Source: Bigelowiella natans CCMP2755 (Eukaryota > Cercozoa > Chlorarachniophyceae). Taken from it: a stretch of 32,730 nucleotides of DNA. Positions 21,599-32,624 of the stretch are shown one piece after another. Both the position numbers and the translations under genes were made by a program. The stretch spans positions 1 to 32,730 of the forward strand of contig ADNK01003170.1 in assembly GCA_000320545.1 (NCBI GenBank), in the 5' to 3' direction. Numbering within the stretch: position 1 is the first letter of the stretch; each line of letters starts with the position of its first letter. Below the pieces are notes generated by a model. That model was given only the letters and a program-made list of their open reading frames with translations, had not been told where the DNA came from and made no database searches.

Positions 21599-23665
21599 TC
21601 ATTTTATGTCGTCACCAAGACATTGATGAGAAATGCTAGCATTGTGCCCCGGATTCAACAAGTAAGGACAACTCTCTAGTGCATCTCGGCAACTCGTCAA
21701 CTCCACCTGGTTGCAATTTCCTAGGTATGATATTCCGGGATCTATGAAGTATTGCACATCTAGATCATCTGGAATGAACAAGCCGCGGAGACCGCAATGC
21801 TGAGGATAACTAGTGATAATCTCATCAGCTTTGCCCATTCCTTGGCTCCCTTTGAGAGTGTTCCCATGGTTGAAAGCCACAACAATGAGCGTGTCGCCGC
21901 GTTTCGTAGCCCATCGGCGACATTGGATATGTGAACGACGATCATACAATTCATGGCTTCCTCCTTCACTTCCTCCAGGAGCTGTCAAACCATTCATCGT
22001 AGTTGATTTCATTTCTAGGCAAGGAGCTTCTATGACACACACTGGAGATAACTGTTCCTTCACACTCCTGCCGCTATGCGTGGAAGATGAAAACGACGAC
22101 GATTTTGTGGCCAGAGCAATGTGGTCTAATATGTGCTTCTTTACATCTTCAACTGTAGATCCGAAGTGCTCCGGAATGTACGGAAGTTTGGTTACGTATG
22201 GGGAATCTGGATATGCTTGTTGTTCAAGTTTGGTGAGTCCTAAGATATCTCGGGAGATATTTGGGCCAGAGAATACCCACAACGACTCGGCACGAATCTG
22301 ATGAGCGTGAAATACTTGCTGCCCAGGAACAAACGAGCCATCATATCTATGTGTGTGCGAGTACCAAAATACAGATGACTTTTGAGGGGGTATTCCATAC
22401 ACGAACGGGCCATGCCTCTGAGCTGGAGCACCAAACGATATCTTGGCACCCACTCCCTTGTGTGGCCTCTGTCGTGTCCAAGCGATCGCAATTTCCATGT
22501 AGTATTCTATTGCTGGGGATCCTTTCGGTCTTACATGATTGAGAACAAAATCTACATATAGCGGGCTCGTAATACGATGTGCTACGCCATCTGGAAGCAT
22601 GCGCACAAGACAGTTTATCCCACCATGGGCACTGTGGCATTCAGAATCTCCATGCACTTCAATAATCGGGGCAACCCATGATTTTCGGGTGTGTATGTGG
22701 AAGTGGTGGATATGAATTGGAGGATAGCCTAAAGGTTCTCCGTTTTTATCCGTAGGAAAGGTTGCAGAGCCTACCACGAAAAGCTCTCCTCCATTGGCTT
22801 TGATTTCTTTGCTGAGTAAACCAATGTCCTTAATGTAACTCGCTACAGACCAATCATAGCCAGCTATTCCGGGGATTAGACCCACACGTTCAATTGTCCA
22901 ATGTATGGTGTTGTTGCCCCCGTTGTATCTATTATCTCGTGACGAGGAGGAGGAAGAGGAGGAAGAGGAGGAGGAGGAGGACTCACCTGTTCCTCCAAGA
23001 TCGCATCGTTGCCTTGACATCCTTGAGTGCTGAATATCATCGACAGGTATCGCTGGACAGTGATTAGGAGGCTGACACAAACCCCAATAATGGTAGTTGT
23101 GACTATTGTAGGCTTTATCGTTTGAATAATGAACAAGTTTCGAGTGATGGCCCTTTTGGGTAGTCCATCTACAATTTGACCGAAGATCAAAATACGCCCT
23201 TGCACTGGAAAAATTTGTGTCACCGCCATTTACCCAAGGTAACCACTCTTGCTCGGTTGCGGGATCTTTGATTCCGGCCGCGTTGGTAAGACGTACTATC
23301 TCAGCTGTTGGGCGGTCGCTAAATATCTTACAATCGATTTTCATTCCAGCAGCTTTCTCATTTTGCAAAGGCGAATTCACCATCGAACCCAGTAATATTC
23401 CGAGAATTATGAGAAATGGGAAGAAAGGGATGACTTTCGATGCCATAGACATGCAATTTACCTCACAGCGCCATCTCCTTAAGATTCTATTCGAAGAAGG
23501 TGATGCTTCTTTTTTGTGCAGCGCTTTCTTCTCGCTGAGTGATTTACCGAGACTCTTTTTTGGAGAAAGGTTTTCCCCCGGTGATATGGATGATGAATTC
23601 ACAACAGTGCTCAAAAGAACGTTATTTTCCGAGTCATCGCTTTCTATGTCTACTAAATCGCTCAT
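21599..23665 (-). CDS. Type II membrane protein with His-rich, possibly copper-binding motifs
   Basis: Single exon, 688 residues. I do not recognise the family firmly. Residues 1-70 are polar and cytosolic, with an acidic dileucine-type signal (SENNVLL, 13-19). A hydrophobic anchor lies at about 77-96. The rest is a Cys- and His-containing lumenal or extracellular domain. It has HIHHFHIH (318-325), HGDSECHSAHGG (338-349), SHTHRYDG (436-443) and FHAHQ (452-456), each followed by a beta-rich pattern. The HxHHxH plus HTHxxG pairing recalls the two copper sites of type II copper monooxygenases (PHM/DBH) and the plant SURNod19 group, but this is only resemblance. Poly-Ser at 229-242 is encoded by an imperfect (GAG/GAA)n microsatellite (on the plus strand) at 22943-22981. 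Several N-glycosylation sequons are present. Confidence 0.8.
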   Translation of the reverse strand: MSDLVDIESDDSENNVLLSTVVNSSSISPGENLSPKKSLGKSLSEKKALHKKEASPSSNRILRRWRCEVNCMSMASKVIPFFPFLIILGILLGSMVNSPLQNEKAAGMKIDCKIFSDRPTAEIVRLTNAAGIKDPATEQEWLPWVNGGDTNFSSARAYFDLRSNCRWTTQKGHHSKLVHYSNDKAYNSHNYHYWGLCQPPNHCPAIPVDDIQHSRMSRQRCDLGGTGESSSSSSSSSSSSSSRDNRYNGGNNTIHWTIERVGLIPGIAGYDWSVASYIKDIGLLSKEIKANGGELFVVGSATFPTDKNGEPLGYPPIHIHHFHIHTRKSWVAPIIEVHGDSECHSAHGGINCLVRMLPDGVAHRITSPLYVDFVLNHVRPKGSPAIEYYMEIAIAWTRQRPHKGVGAKISFGAPAQRHGPFVYGIPPQKSSVFWYSHTHRYDGSFVPGQQVFHAHQIRAESLWVFSGPNISRDILGLTKLEQQAYPDSPYVTKLPYIPEHFGSTVEDVKKHILDHIALATKSSSFSSSTHSGRSVKEQLSPVCVIEAPCLEMKSTTMNGLTAPGGSEGGSHELYDRRSHIQCRRWATKRGDTLIVVAFNHGNTLKGSQGMGKADEIITSYPQHCGLRGLFIPDDLDVQYFIDPGISYLGNCNQVELTSCRDALESCPYLLNPGHNASISHQCLGDDIK
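22943..22981 (-). repeat. In-frame poly-Ser microsatellite
   Basis: An imperfect GAG/GAA tract on the plus strand encodes a run of Ser residues between the anchor and the His-rich domain of the 688-residue membrane protein. The frame is kept on both sides. Confidence 0.85.
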
Positions 23666-24664
23666 TGAGTTGACACTCCTTATCTCATGGGTGGTGATCT
23701 ATATTCATATTGTATACAAGAGGGCACTGCAAATTATAACCAGAATTTCTTCCAACCAAGAGGCGCGATTTAAGCAATGGTAATCAAGTGTAGTTTAGCA
23801 CTTCGGAGGCTCGAGATATACATATCCCATCCACCCACCATTTCGAATGGGGCACAATGGCGTTACAATATTTCCGAGGGATCACTCGAGATCAGTATCC
23901 AAGAAACTCGAATGCCAGTCACTACCGGCAATCCACTAAAACAAATTTGGAGGCAACCTCGAGAGTCTCTCCGTAATTACCAGAGGTGACTACGAAGTCA
24001 AACAAAGAGAGCATGCAAAAGGACCGTAATTGTACCGTTTCCCGATATTGGTACCAACGTCGATTAATTTTCATGAGTCTAAAAATTAATGGGAATTTTC
24101 TCCTGCGACAAAGGAAATGTCCGGAGATGCTTGCCTAGTCTTCCTCGCAAGGGCTCGACTCTCTCCCAGAATATCCAGCGCTTCAAAGCGTTCTGCATTA
24201 GGTTGTTTCTGTCATAAAGTAACTACAAGTTGTTGTCTCAGTGAATAAAGGGATTGATTTTTGCCCTAATCGAAAGCAGGATCGACTGTAGATAGGAAAA
24301 ACGTACTTTGATGAGACCTTAAAGCCATCAGGGCTGTGGCTGATTTTGTACCATTTGGACACGAAAGTAGCGTCTGTCCCGTGCTTCAATCTCTCTTAAT
24401 TCTCTTTTTGCGCAATGACCTAAAACGGCGGTGGATTTTTTCACCACAGAATTGCGGAAGCGGTGGCGACAAAGGTGATCTCAGTGTATTCTTCCAACGC
24501 GAACGCAGCTTCCATGTGAAAATGTCCTGCAGTTCCATGTTTTTCTGAAGATTTCCTCTGCCCAAGGCACTAGGAGTTGGGGCTTGATAACACACAGCAG
24601 CCTTTTTACCACACATCTGTACCATCGAAGCAGCAGCCATAGATTTCATTCGCCACAAGTAACT
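23666..24664. other. Divergent spacer of about 1 kb
   Basis: Lies between the starts of the His-rich membrane protein and the synthase/methyltransferase fusion. The open frames here are short and without family signals. In-frame non-ATG codons run upstream of the fusion from 24584, so a 5' extension by an unseen exon cannot be excluded. Confidence 0.5.
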
Positions 24665-27600
24665 ATGCCCTCAAGTGAAATGCAAACTATTCCCTCAAGC
24701 GGCCCTTCGAGCACCCTGAAATCTAAGTCAACATTAGCACAGCAAGTAGCTCAGCAATATGATCTACGATCGCTTAACGCTAAAAGTCTCGAGAGCGAGG
24801 CGAAAGTAGGCCTCGGTGCTGCAGCATCGGTTCTCAAGAAAAACTTTTCCAACGACGCAAGGAAATTGTCCATTGCTCTTGTGGAGTGTGTCGAGCTTCG
24901 GGATATGCTGTTTCATCTTTCTCGCCTACCTGTATTCTCCGGCGAGTTTGCAAAAGCATTCGCACACGATCTCGATGCGCTCGTTTGCCTCAAGAAATTG
25001 AAATACTTTTACAATCTTCCCATGGGAACGGTGAGTGCTTGTTTAGCGAAACTCGCTCAAAGATATACGAGCAAGGAGGACTGTAAGACATGGGAAAAGT
25101 ACATGTTTGCCGTGTACGATAATCAAGAATTATGTGTCAAAGGAATATTCCGCTTCATTGCGCTTGCTAGTAAGAGTGCCTCGCAGTACAAATCTCACGC
25201 AGATAGCCTCGAAAAGCTTGACCCTCATGGGGTGTATCCAACATCAATCTACAGGCAGTGCTACGCAACCACACTGTCCAATGAAGATGCTTCGAAAATC
25301 GAGTCTGTGATGAGTACCACGATTACCACCTCCATCAAGATAAAGACTGGGCTTTTGAAGAAGGAAAGTCCAGAGCTTCGCGACATATACAAGCCACTCG
25401 GCAGGTGTGTAGCAGTCATCGATAGGCAAGTTGACGGGATATACGGCAAGCAGATAGAAGACTACTTCAAGGCACACAATATTTCCCTTGTGAAGTTGGT
25501 CTATGGGGCTATGGAGAAGGATAAAGACATCAGCTCTGTCGAGAAGATACTCATTGACTTCAAGCGGGCAGGTGTAGCACGATGCGAGCCTGTTTTGATT
25601 GTCGGAGGCGGTGTGATCACTGACCTCGGAGGTTTCGCCTCTGCTCTGTATCATCGTAACACACCATACGTGATGCTATGCACGTCAATTGTGTCTGGTA
25701 TTGACGCTGGGCCATCGCCTCGAACATGCGCGGATGGTTATGGGTACAAAAACATCTACGGTGCCTACCACCCTCCTGTCGTAACCTTGACCGACCGTGC
25801 TTTCTTCAAGACGCTCCATGAAGGATGGGTGCGACACGGTGAGTGCCAGAGTAGTTGTGTGTATGTGTGAGAGTGTGTGTTTGATGCCTTCCCAAAGTTG
25901 ATGAGCTCCGAATTCATGTGAAAGTGGTGATGTAGTTGATAGATAGCCAGCCAATAGAAGATGAATCATCAGCAAACGTGAGAGTAGTAGTTGCATAAAT
26001 CTCCTCCTCATGTAGCTTTGCCCTGCTGCAGGTATTGCTGAGATCATTAAAATGGCTGTCGTGAAAGACATGTCGTTATTCGAGCTATTGGAGAAGGCAG
26101 GTCCCAAGCTCATCCGTACCAAGTTTGGCACGGAGAATCCTGAAGACAGCGAGTATGGCTCAATGTGTGACGTCATCATCGGAAAGGCTATGGAGGGATA
26201 CGTTCGTGCTGAGTACGGCAACCTGTGGGAAACTCATCAATGCAGGCCTCATGCATATGGGCACACGTGGAGTCCTGGCTACGAGATTCCATCTGGGATG
26301 CTGCACGGGCATGCTGTCGGCACTTGCATGGGATACGGAGCATACTTGGCCTATGATCAGGGCTTCATCACAGAGGAGAAGTTTCATCGTATTATGAAGC
26401 TAATCAGTGATATGGAGCTTACTCTGTACCATCCTATCATGGACAATCACGATCAGATCTGGGCAGCACAGAAAAAGGTATTTTATTTCACTCTTTGTGG
26501 GCGAAGAAGAGGTGGTGGGGATATCCTAATGTAGGTGTTTTGACGAATGGCACTAAAACGTTACGTTAACAGCAGACGCAAGCTTGAATCAATCAAAACA
26601 GCTGATCGTTCAAACTATTTTTTGATGCTTAGGTCACTGAGAAGAGGGGAGGCAACCTCTGCGCTCCAGTGCCCCGCGGCGAGATCGGCCTGTGCGGATA
26701 CATAAACGACGTTGATGAGAAGCGACTGAGAAGGACCCTGGACGAGTACAAGCAGATCTGCAAGAAGTACCCTCGCGCTGGGCTTGGCGTTGATATGCAC
26801 TGTGTGGATGTTGGCTTAGAGCCAGCAGGTACCGTAGGAATGAGGGAAACCGAATCCTTGGAGCAGCAGCAGCAGGGGGGGGAGGACTCTAAGGCGACAG
26901 TCGGCCAGAAGGGGGGCGAGCAGACCAAAGATCTTTCCTATAATGAATGGATTAAGACTTGCCAAGAGTCCCGCACACACGCACACAACGAGCGACTGGG
27001 AGGCAAGGCCATCGAGCTCGGGGCTGAGAAGCCTCCTGCCTTCAACAAGGACACGCTCTTTCACCCTACCGTTGAGGCGTATGCCACCGCTCATACAACC
27101 AAAGCCTCGAAGGACGTTGCCCGCATCTCAGAAGTGACCAAGGAAAAGAAGATGTTTGCGCCTTGCATGGTAGGGCAGCTCGAGGGGCAGTTCCTGAAGA
27201 TGATGGTTCAGATGCAAAGAGCCAACACAGTGTTGGACATCGGCACCTTCACTGGGTACTCGGCGCTCTCATTTGCGGAGGGGCTGGGTAAAGACGGGAA
27301 GGTAGTCACAATTGAAAACGACGCTAAGATCGCCGAGACCGCGGACGGGTTGTTCAAAGCAAGCTCTGTGGCTGATAAGATTGAGCTCCTGGTAGGCGAT
27401 GCTGTCCAGCACATGCAAAAACTCCTTCAACAGGGAAAGAAGTTTGATTTGATCTTCCTTGACGCCGACAAAGCAAACTACGTCAAGTATTACGAGATTG
27501 CGATGCAAGGACTCCTCAACAAAGACGGCTTCATAATGGCGGATAACTCCCTGTGCGCCCTTGTTTACCGTGAGGGAGATGCTCGTAGAGACCGCCTGCA

Positions 27601-27724
27601 CGAATTTAATGAACTTGTCAGCAAAGACCCACGTGTGGAGCAAGTTTGCCTTACCCTCCGGGAAGGAGTCACCATTATCCGCCCTACGCCTGAATTCTGG
27701 GCCTCAACCGCAAACAAGCAATGA
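24665..27724 (+). CDS. Sedoheptulose-7-phosphate cyclase fused to O-methyltransferase (4-deoxygadusol / mycosporine pathway)
   Basis: Predicted to cyclise sedoheptulose 7-phosphate and O-methylate the product towards 4-deoxygadusol, the core of mycosporine-like UV sunscreens. Exons are 24665-25838, 26032-26477 and 26633-27724; the product has 903 residues. Residues 1-235 are a helical extension without a recognised family. Residues about 240-600 are a dehydroquinate-synthase-like domain: GGGVITDLGGF (314-324), YGYKNIYGAYHPP (359-371), and metal ligands Glu395 (GIAEIIK), His469 (AYGHTWSP) and His483 (MLHGHAV). A Gln/Gly-rich linker follows (about 605-645). The C-terminal half is a class I, CCoAOMT-type methyltransferase with VLDIGTFTGYSAL (740-752) and the metal site LDADKANY (816-823). 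The same fusion order is known from dinoflagellates. Whether the cyclase makes desmethyl-4-deoxygadusol or 2-epi-5-epi-valiolone cannot be decided here. No plastid presequence is evident. Confidence 0.93.
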
Positions 27725-28963
27725 GAAACAAATTTTATAGGTTTGCAACGTCAATTTATCATTAATGAATGTGGTCAAAGAAGGCAGAAAAATTGGCCCT
27801 GGTAGCGGTGCATTAGTGAACATTCGTGGCATAACCGACTTCGTAACACTAAAAAATTTTAAAATGTCGTATAATTTTGAGCACGGCGGTGTTCCGCATT
27901 GCAGGAGCGGAGAGTTCTAGGAAATTGATGTATCAGACACAAATTGGAAATGATAAACGATTATACGATATGTAAACGAACGCTCGGAATAAGCATGTAC
28001 TTCAATTGCAAAACCACCGGAATAATCATCATGTACTTCAAATGCGGAACCAAAGCAGTGAAAATAGCGCCTACAATGTGATAGTTTATCTATATGTTCA
28101 ATACTATTTTTATCAAAGCACACATTTAAGCCTATACCTACATTTATCCAACAAGCACACATAGACCATGGCAAGGGGTTTCTGTTTCGTACAATAAGTC
28201 CAAGTATACTGCATGAGTAATTCGAATAATGGGGAGAACGCTGCATCACACGGCAGCGCAGGCTTATCAGCTTATGCCCGACAATATGTGCTTCGTGTGC
28301 GAGATAGCGATGTATAAACTGACGCCGCGACGATACATCATCCTACTCTAGTTTTGTTAGCCACAAAATGATACAAATAATATCTGCGGCGCATTGATAG
28401 ACTAGGGCTGCGCTATATGCACGTGACAATATTACATGTGCATATCTTATACATCATGGTACAAGAATCGTGTTAGTTAGGAGTGAATATTATGAATTAC
28501 ATTCTAGTAGCTCCTCACATCATCTACATTATCATTATCATTGTTATTCTTCTTAAATATCAACACACGCACATATATTATCGGAGCCTGCCACCCAATA
28601 AATTATCAATGATCGCTGTCTTCATTCGTCGATCTATCGATGCGCATGCAGCGCTCGCAAGTATGCACTCAACTTTTATCATTATGTGAGTCCTCGTCGC
28701 CGACATCAGTAACATCGGTGGATAACCTGTGACGTAACGGGCCCATCTTGTCCGTGTGCATGCTTGGACTAAAGGATCGATTAAGATCAAAGCTAGGACG
28801 ATGTACGTTCAAACAACCTCCAGTTCATCATATCCCCTACCCATCAGGGTCTCCTTCACGACGAATAGTTGCGAGTTAGTGATCAGCACTTCTTTTATCT
28901 CCACGTGCAGGGTGCGCGAGATCTTCTCTAACACGCACGCCCTCTCCGTTTGCACCCACACCA

Positions 28964-29007
<44 letters not shown>

Positions 29008-29226
29008 TATATCGTCTTAATGCAGCATCATCGTTCGTCTGCATTGCATGCACGCAGTCACGCACTACTCACAGGCTGTAACATACGCCGCCCCGAATCA
29101 AATCTTCTTCGTTTTTCAAAAAAATAGCGACACTGACGCCGAGAGCAAGCGAATAGAAATGAAAAAGAAAATCATAATTCATATGAAGAGAGGGAGAGAG
29201 AGAGCAAGAGAGAGAGAGAGAGAGAG

Positions 29227-29272
<46 letters not shown>

Positions 29273-29387
29273 AGCATACGCTCTTATGCGGGGGCAGTTG
29301 TAGACAGACAAGTTGTTTCCATTTTCGGGTGGGTTTCTGTGCATCTTGTTCGGTGATTTCTTCTTATACTACTACTACTAATACTAC
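27725..29387. other. Convergent spacer and unresolved 3' end of the helicase gene
   Basis: No confident exon was found. The 3' part of the DEAD-box gene should lie between about 28800 and 29340. Open stretches on the minus strand at 29340-29275 and 29138-29090 have possible splice sites but no recognisable sequence. Repeats are (TA)n at 28969-29000 and (GA)n at 29198-29270. Around 28380-28460 there are short palindromic words (GCGCTATATGCACGTG) like those of the other convergent spacers. Confidence 0.5.
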
Positions 29388-30086
29388 CTGATCCTGCCCG
29401 ACAAGGGTGAATACTGACGACGACGCCGCTAGCTTTCCTTTCAAACGGCCGGCTCTCCCAGCTATGAGGATGATGATGATGATGGGGTGTGTATGAGTGG
29501 TGGTAGAAGAAGAAGAAGGGCATCCATCAATAGTATTACCACCATAATACAGCACGCAAAAACGCACACGCACACACACAATACACAACACACGCATGGA
29601 AAGCCAATTTTTGATAGGGAGTGAATATTGCCCTCCTCCTTATCAAGGTCTACCCCCCTCCTCAGCCGCTCACCTCGATGGAGATAGGTCGTCGAGGAAC
29701 GTGGGATTTCCAGGTTGATCACCTGACATCATAGCAGTAGTTGTTTGTTACGGTCTATGCAGAATTTTGGGACTGCAAGTTGTTGTTGTGCAGTGTATAC
29801 TCTCTATCACTGTCAGACGACCAAGGTGTACACATGCACACATATCAACACACACACACAACCACACACACACACACACATACACACACACCACATATCA
29901 GAGGTGAAGGCTCATGCATAGGTTTCTTCTTCTTCATCATCATCATCATCATCAATTGTAGTGATTTCTATTGACACAGCTGGTACTACATACATCCGTG
30001 ACGCCTTCCACATCCATCCCCCTCGCCATTATCTCCGTCCCAACAAGAATCTGCAACCGCCCGGCCGACATCATCTCCTGGCACTG

Positions 30087-30126
<40 letters not shown>

Positions 30127-30265
30127 CATATATGGCAGCAGGTGTTGTTGATGATGATGATGACGATGATCATCATTGGATCATGGTGCTGACGGTAACA
30201 AGATACTATTTGCAATGCTACATATGCATGTTTGGAACAAATCACAGGCACCAAGACGTGAATAT

Positions 30266-30303
<38 letters not shown>

Positions 30304-31958
30304 ATACGATGAGACAGACGGAAGAAGAAACAACTGAAAAGCACTTTTTGGCGTTTCTTCTGAGCGGTGGAACACTACCTGCTTGAGCTGCCGTTTATTC
30401 GTCCTGGGGTCTATCCCTGTTGTCGTGCAAGTACAGTCAGGAGGGGAATGGGGAAGGACCGCCATAGCAGTAGCAGTAGCAGTAGGAGGAGGAGGAGGAG
30501 GAGGATGAAGAAAGAAGAAAGAGAAGAAAAACCGAATTGGTTACTACTCTCAACAGCTGCTGCTGCTGCTACTACTACTACTACTACTGGTTACTACTCT
30601 CAACAGCTGCTGCTACTACTACTACTACTACTACTACTGCTACTACTACTACTACCTCTCACATCCAGTCGGTATTGGCCTCTTAGGTGATCGATTAGCG
30701 GTGGTATGTTTGCTGGGTTACGTACGAAGACGAGTATTCCAGGACGGTTACCCCGACGCCTTTTCGAGCTGAATTTCGCTGTGGTATTCGTTGTTTTCAC
30801 CGTCAGATGGAAGGTGGTAGCGAAAAAGTAGGGGGGGGGGGGAGGGGGCGGGGGCGGGGGGGTGTATTTCTGAATCGTAACTATTTCTAGAAGTAGTAGT
30901 AGTAGTAGTAGTAGTTCTATAACTACTAGCGATACCTTCAGAGAGCGCCCTGTATAGCTTGGCAACCATATCACCCTTAGCTCGCAGCGAAGAACGCTGT
31001 TGGTTGGGTGGTTTGATTGCGTTATTTGTACGCAAACAGCAGAAATCATGGAGGAGGAAGAGGAGGGGGAGGAAGGAAACGAAGAAGAAGAAGAAGAAGA
31101 AGAAGAAGAAGAAGAAAGAGAGAAAGGATGCAAAAGTTGCGCTGCTTGCATGCAAGATGGGTTTGATAGTAGGCACGATTACTATTACGAATAGTAGTAG
31201 TAGTAGTAGTAGTAGTACCTCAGGTAGCGTCAGATAGAAGTTACTGATTCTATCCGGAAGTCTGCTACTCGGTGATGATGCGTTGAGCTTCCTTCCATTC
31301 TTCCTGCTGTCCATGCTGCTGCTGCTGCTGTTATTAGCCAGCAACCATAACCGTTGCAGATAAAGAGAAAGAAAGGGGGGGATTTTATTTCACTCTCTCT
31401 CTCTCTCTCTCTCTCTCTATGCTCATATTCATTCTCACCCGCTTTGCAATATGATATATTTATGAAATTTAGACTTTACCTGAGAAACTTGGTATTCTGT
31501 TCTGTAATGCCCAAGGTGCTTATCTTCTTTATCCTCTGCATGTATTTGTCAGCTAGCACCATGCTGTCCTGTATTGTCATAACAACAACAACAACAACAA
31601 AAACAACAACAACAAGTAGTAGTAGTAGTAGTAGTAGTGTATGTAAAGAAGCCTACTGTATTACTATCGACTGCAGCGCTCATCATCAGCAGCATCCTTC
31701 TTATTCTCTTCTTCATTCGCTGATTTCCTATCCAACTTGAGCAGCAGCTACTACTACTACTACTACTACTACTACCACTACCACCACTATATATCGATGT
31801 GGTACACATACCTGTGTCATCGAAGCACTAACGAAGACGATTTGGGCCTTGCTAGCTTGCTTCATGTCGCGTACAAGCCTGTAGAAACGTCATTCACGAA
31901 ACATCACAAAAAATGCATTTCGCTGCTATTCTTCTCTTAGTCTCCCTCGCCCTCCTGC

Positions 31959-31991
<33 letters not shown>

Positions 31992-32176
31992 ATTTTTATC
32001 ATCCATCTGCATCATCTTCTTAACTTTCCTTTCTTCGTGTTGATGATGTGCTCTGGTTGGCTCATAATAATGCCACTGTTCCTTTGTTATTCACGTCATC
32101 ATCACTAGCTAAATCGCTACCGATCAATGGCCATACGCTCCCGCTCGATGCTGATTGTCTAAACATAATATAAACA

Positions 32177-32222
<46 letters not shown>

Positions 32223-32590
32223 GATCATCATCATCGGTATGACCGGGATGGGACTTTACCTTATCTACTTCGTCTAAGACGACGGTTTTGATATCAGAGA
32301 TAGAAACTCCATAAGACTCTCGCAAGAGTGTACTGAATAATGTATATTATACATATCGTTGTTAGCAGTAGGAAGGGAGGGGGTTAGGGAAGGGAGGAGG
32401 AGGAGGAGGAGGAGGAGGAGGATATGAGTGGATAGTATATTTTATAGCTCTTTGATCGTCGTCGTTGGCCATTGTTATTGATGAAGCATATCATGAGTAA
32501 GGATGTAAATCCATCTCGCCCATACAACAGCCGTATCTATTGCTGCTGCTGCAACTGCTGCTGCTGCTACTACTTCTACTACTACCTTAG

Positions 32591-32622
<32 letters not shown>
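28969..32622. repeat. Right microsatellite field (introns of the DEAD-box gene)
   Basis: Simple repeats sit in nearly every intron of the minus-strand helicase gene: TA at 28969-29000, GA at 29198-29270, CA at 29842-29891, TA at 30090-30119, AGT at 30264-30302, TAC at 30617-30655, G-rich at 30830-30862, AGT at 30892-30915, GAA at 31080-31117, AGT at 31193-31217, CT at 31392-31418, CAA then AGT at 31580-31637, TAC at 31749-31775, ATC at 31959-31991, TA at 32180-32221, GGA at 32395-32421 and ATC at 32590-32622. Confidence 0.95.

Positions 32623-32624
<2 letters not shown>

Noticed and set aside
27917-28249. 110-codon minus-strand open frame in the spacer after the synthase/methyltransferase gene
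   Set aside because: No family signal; it contains a small imperfect internal duplication and is probably chance.
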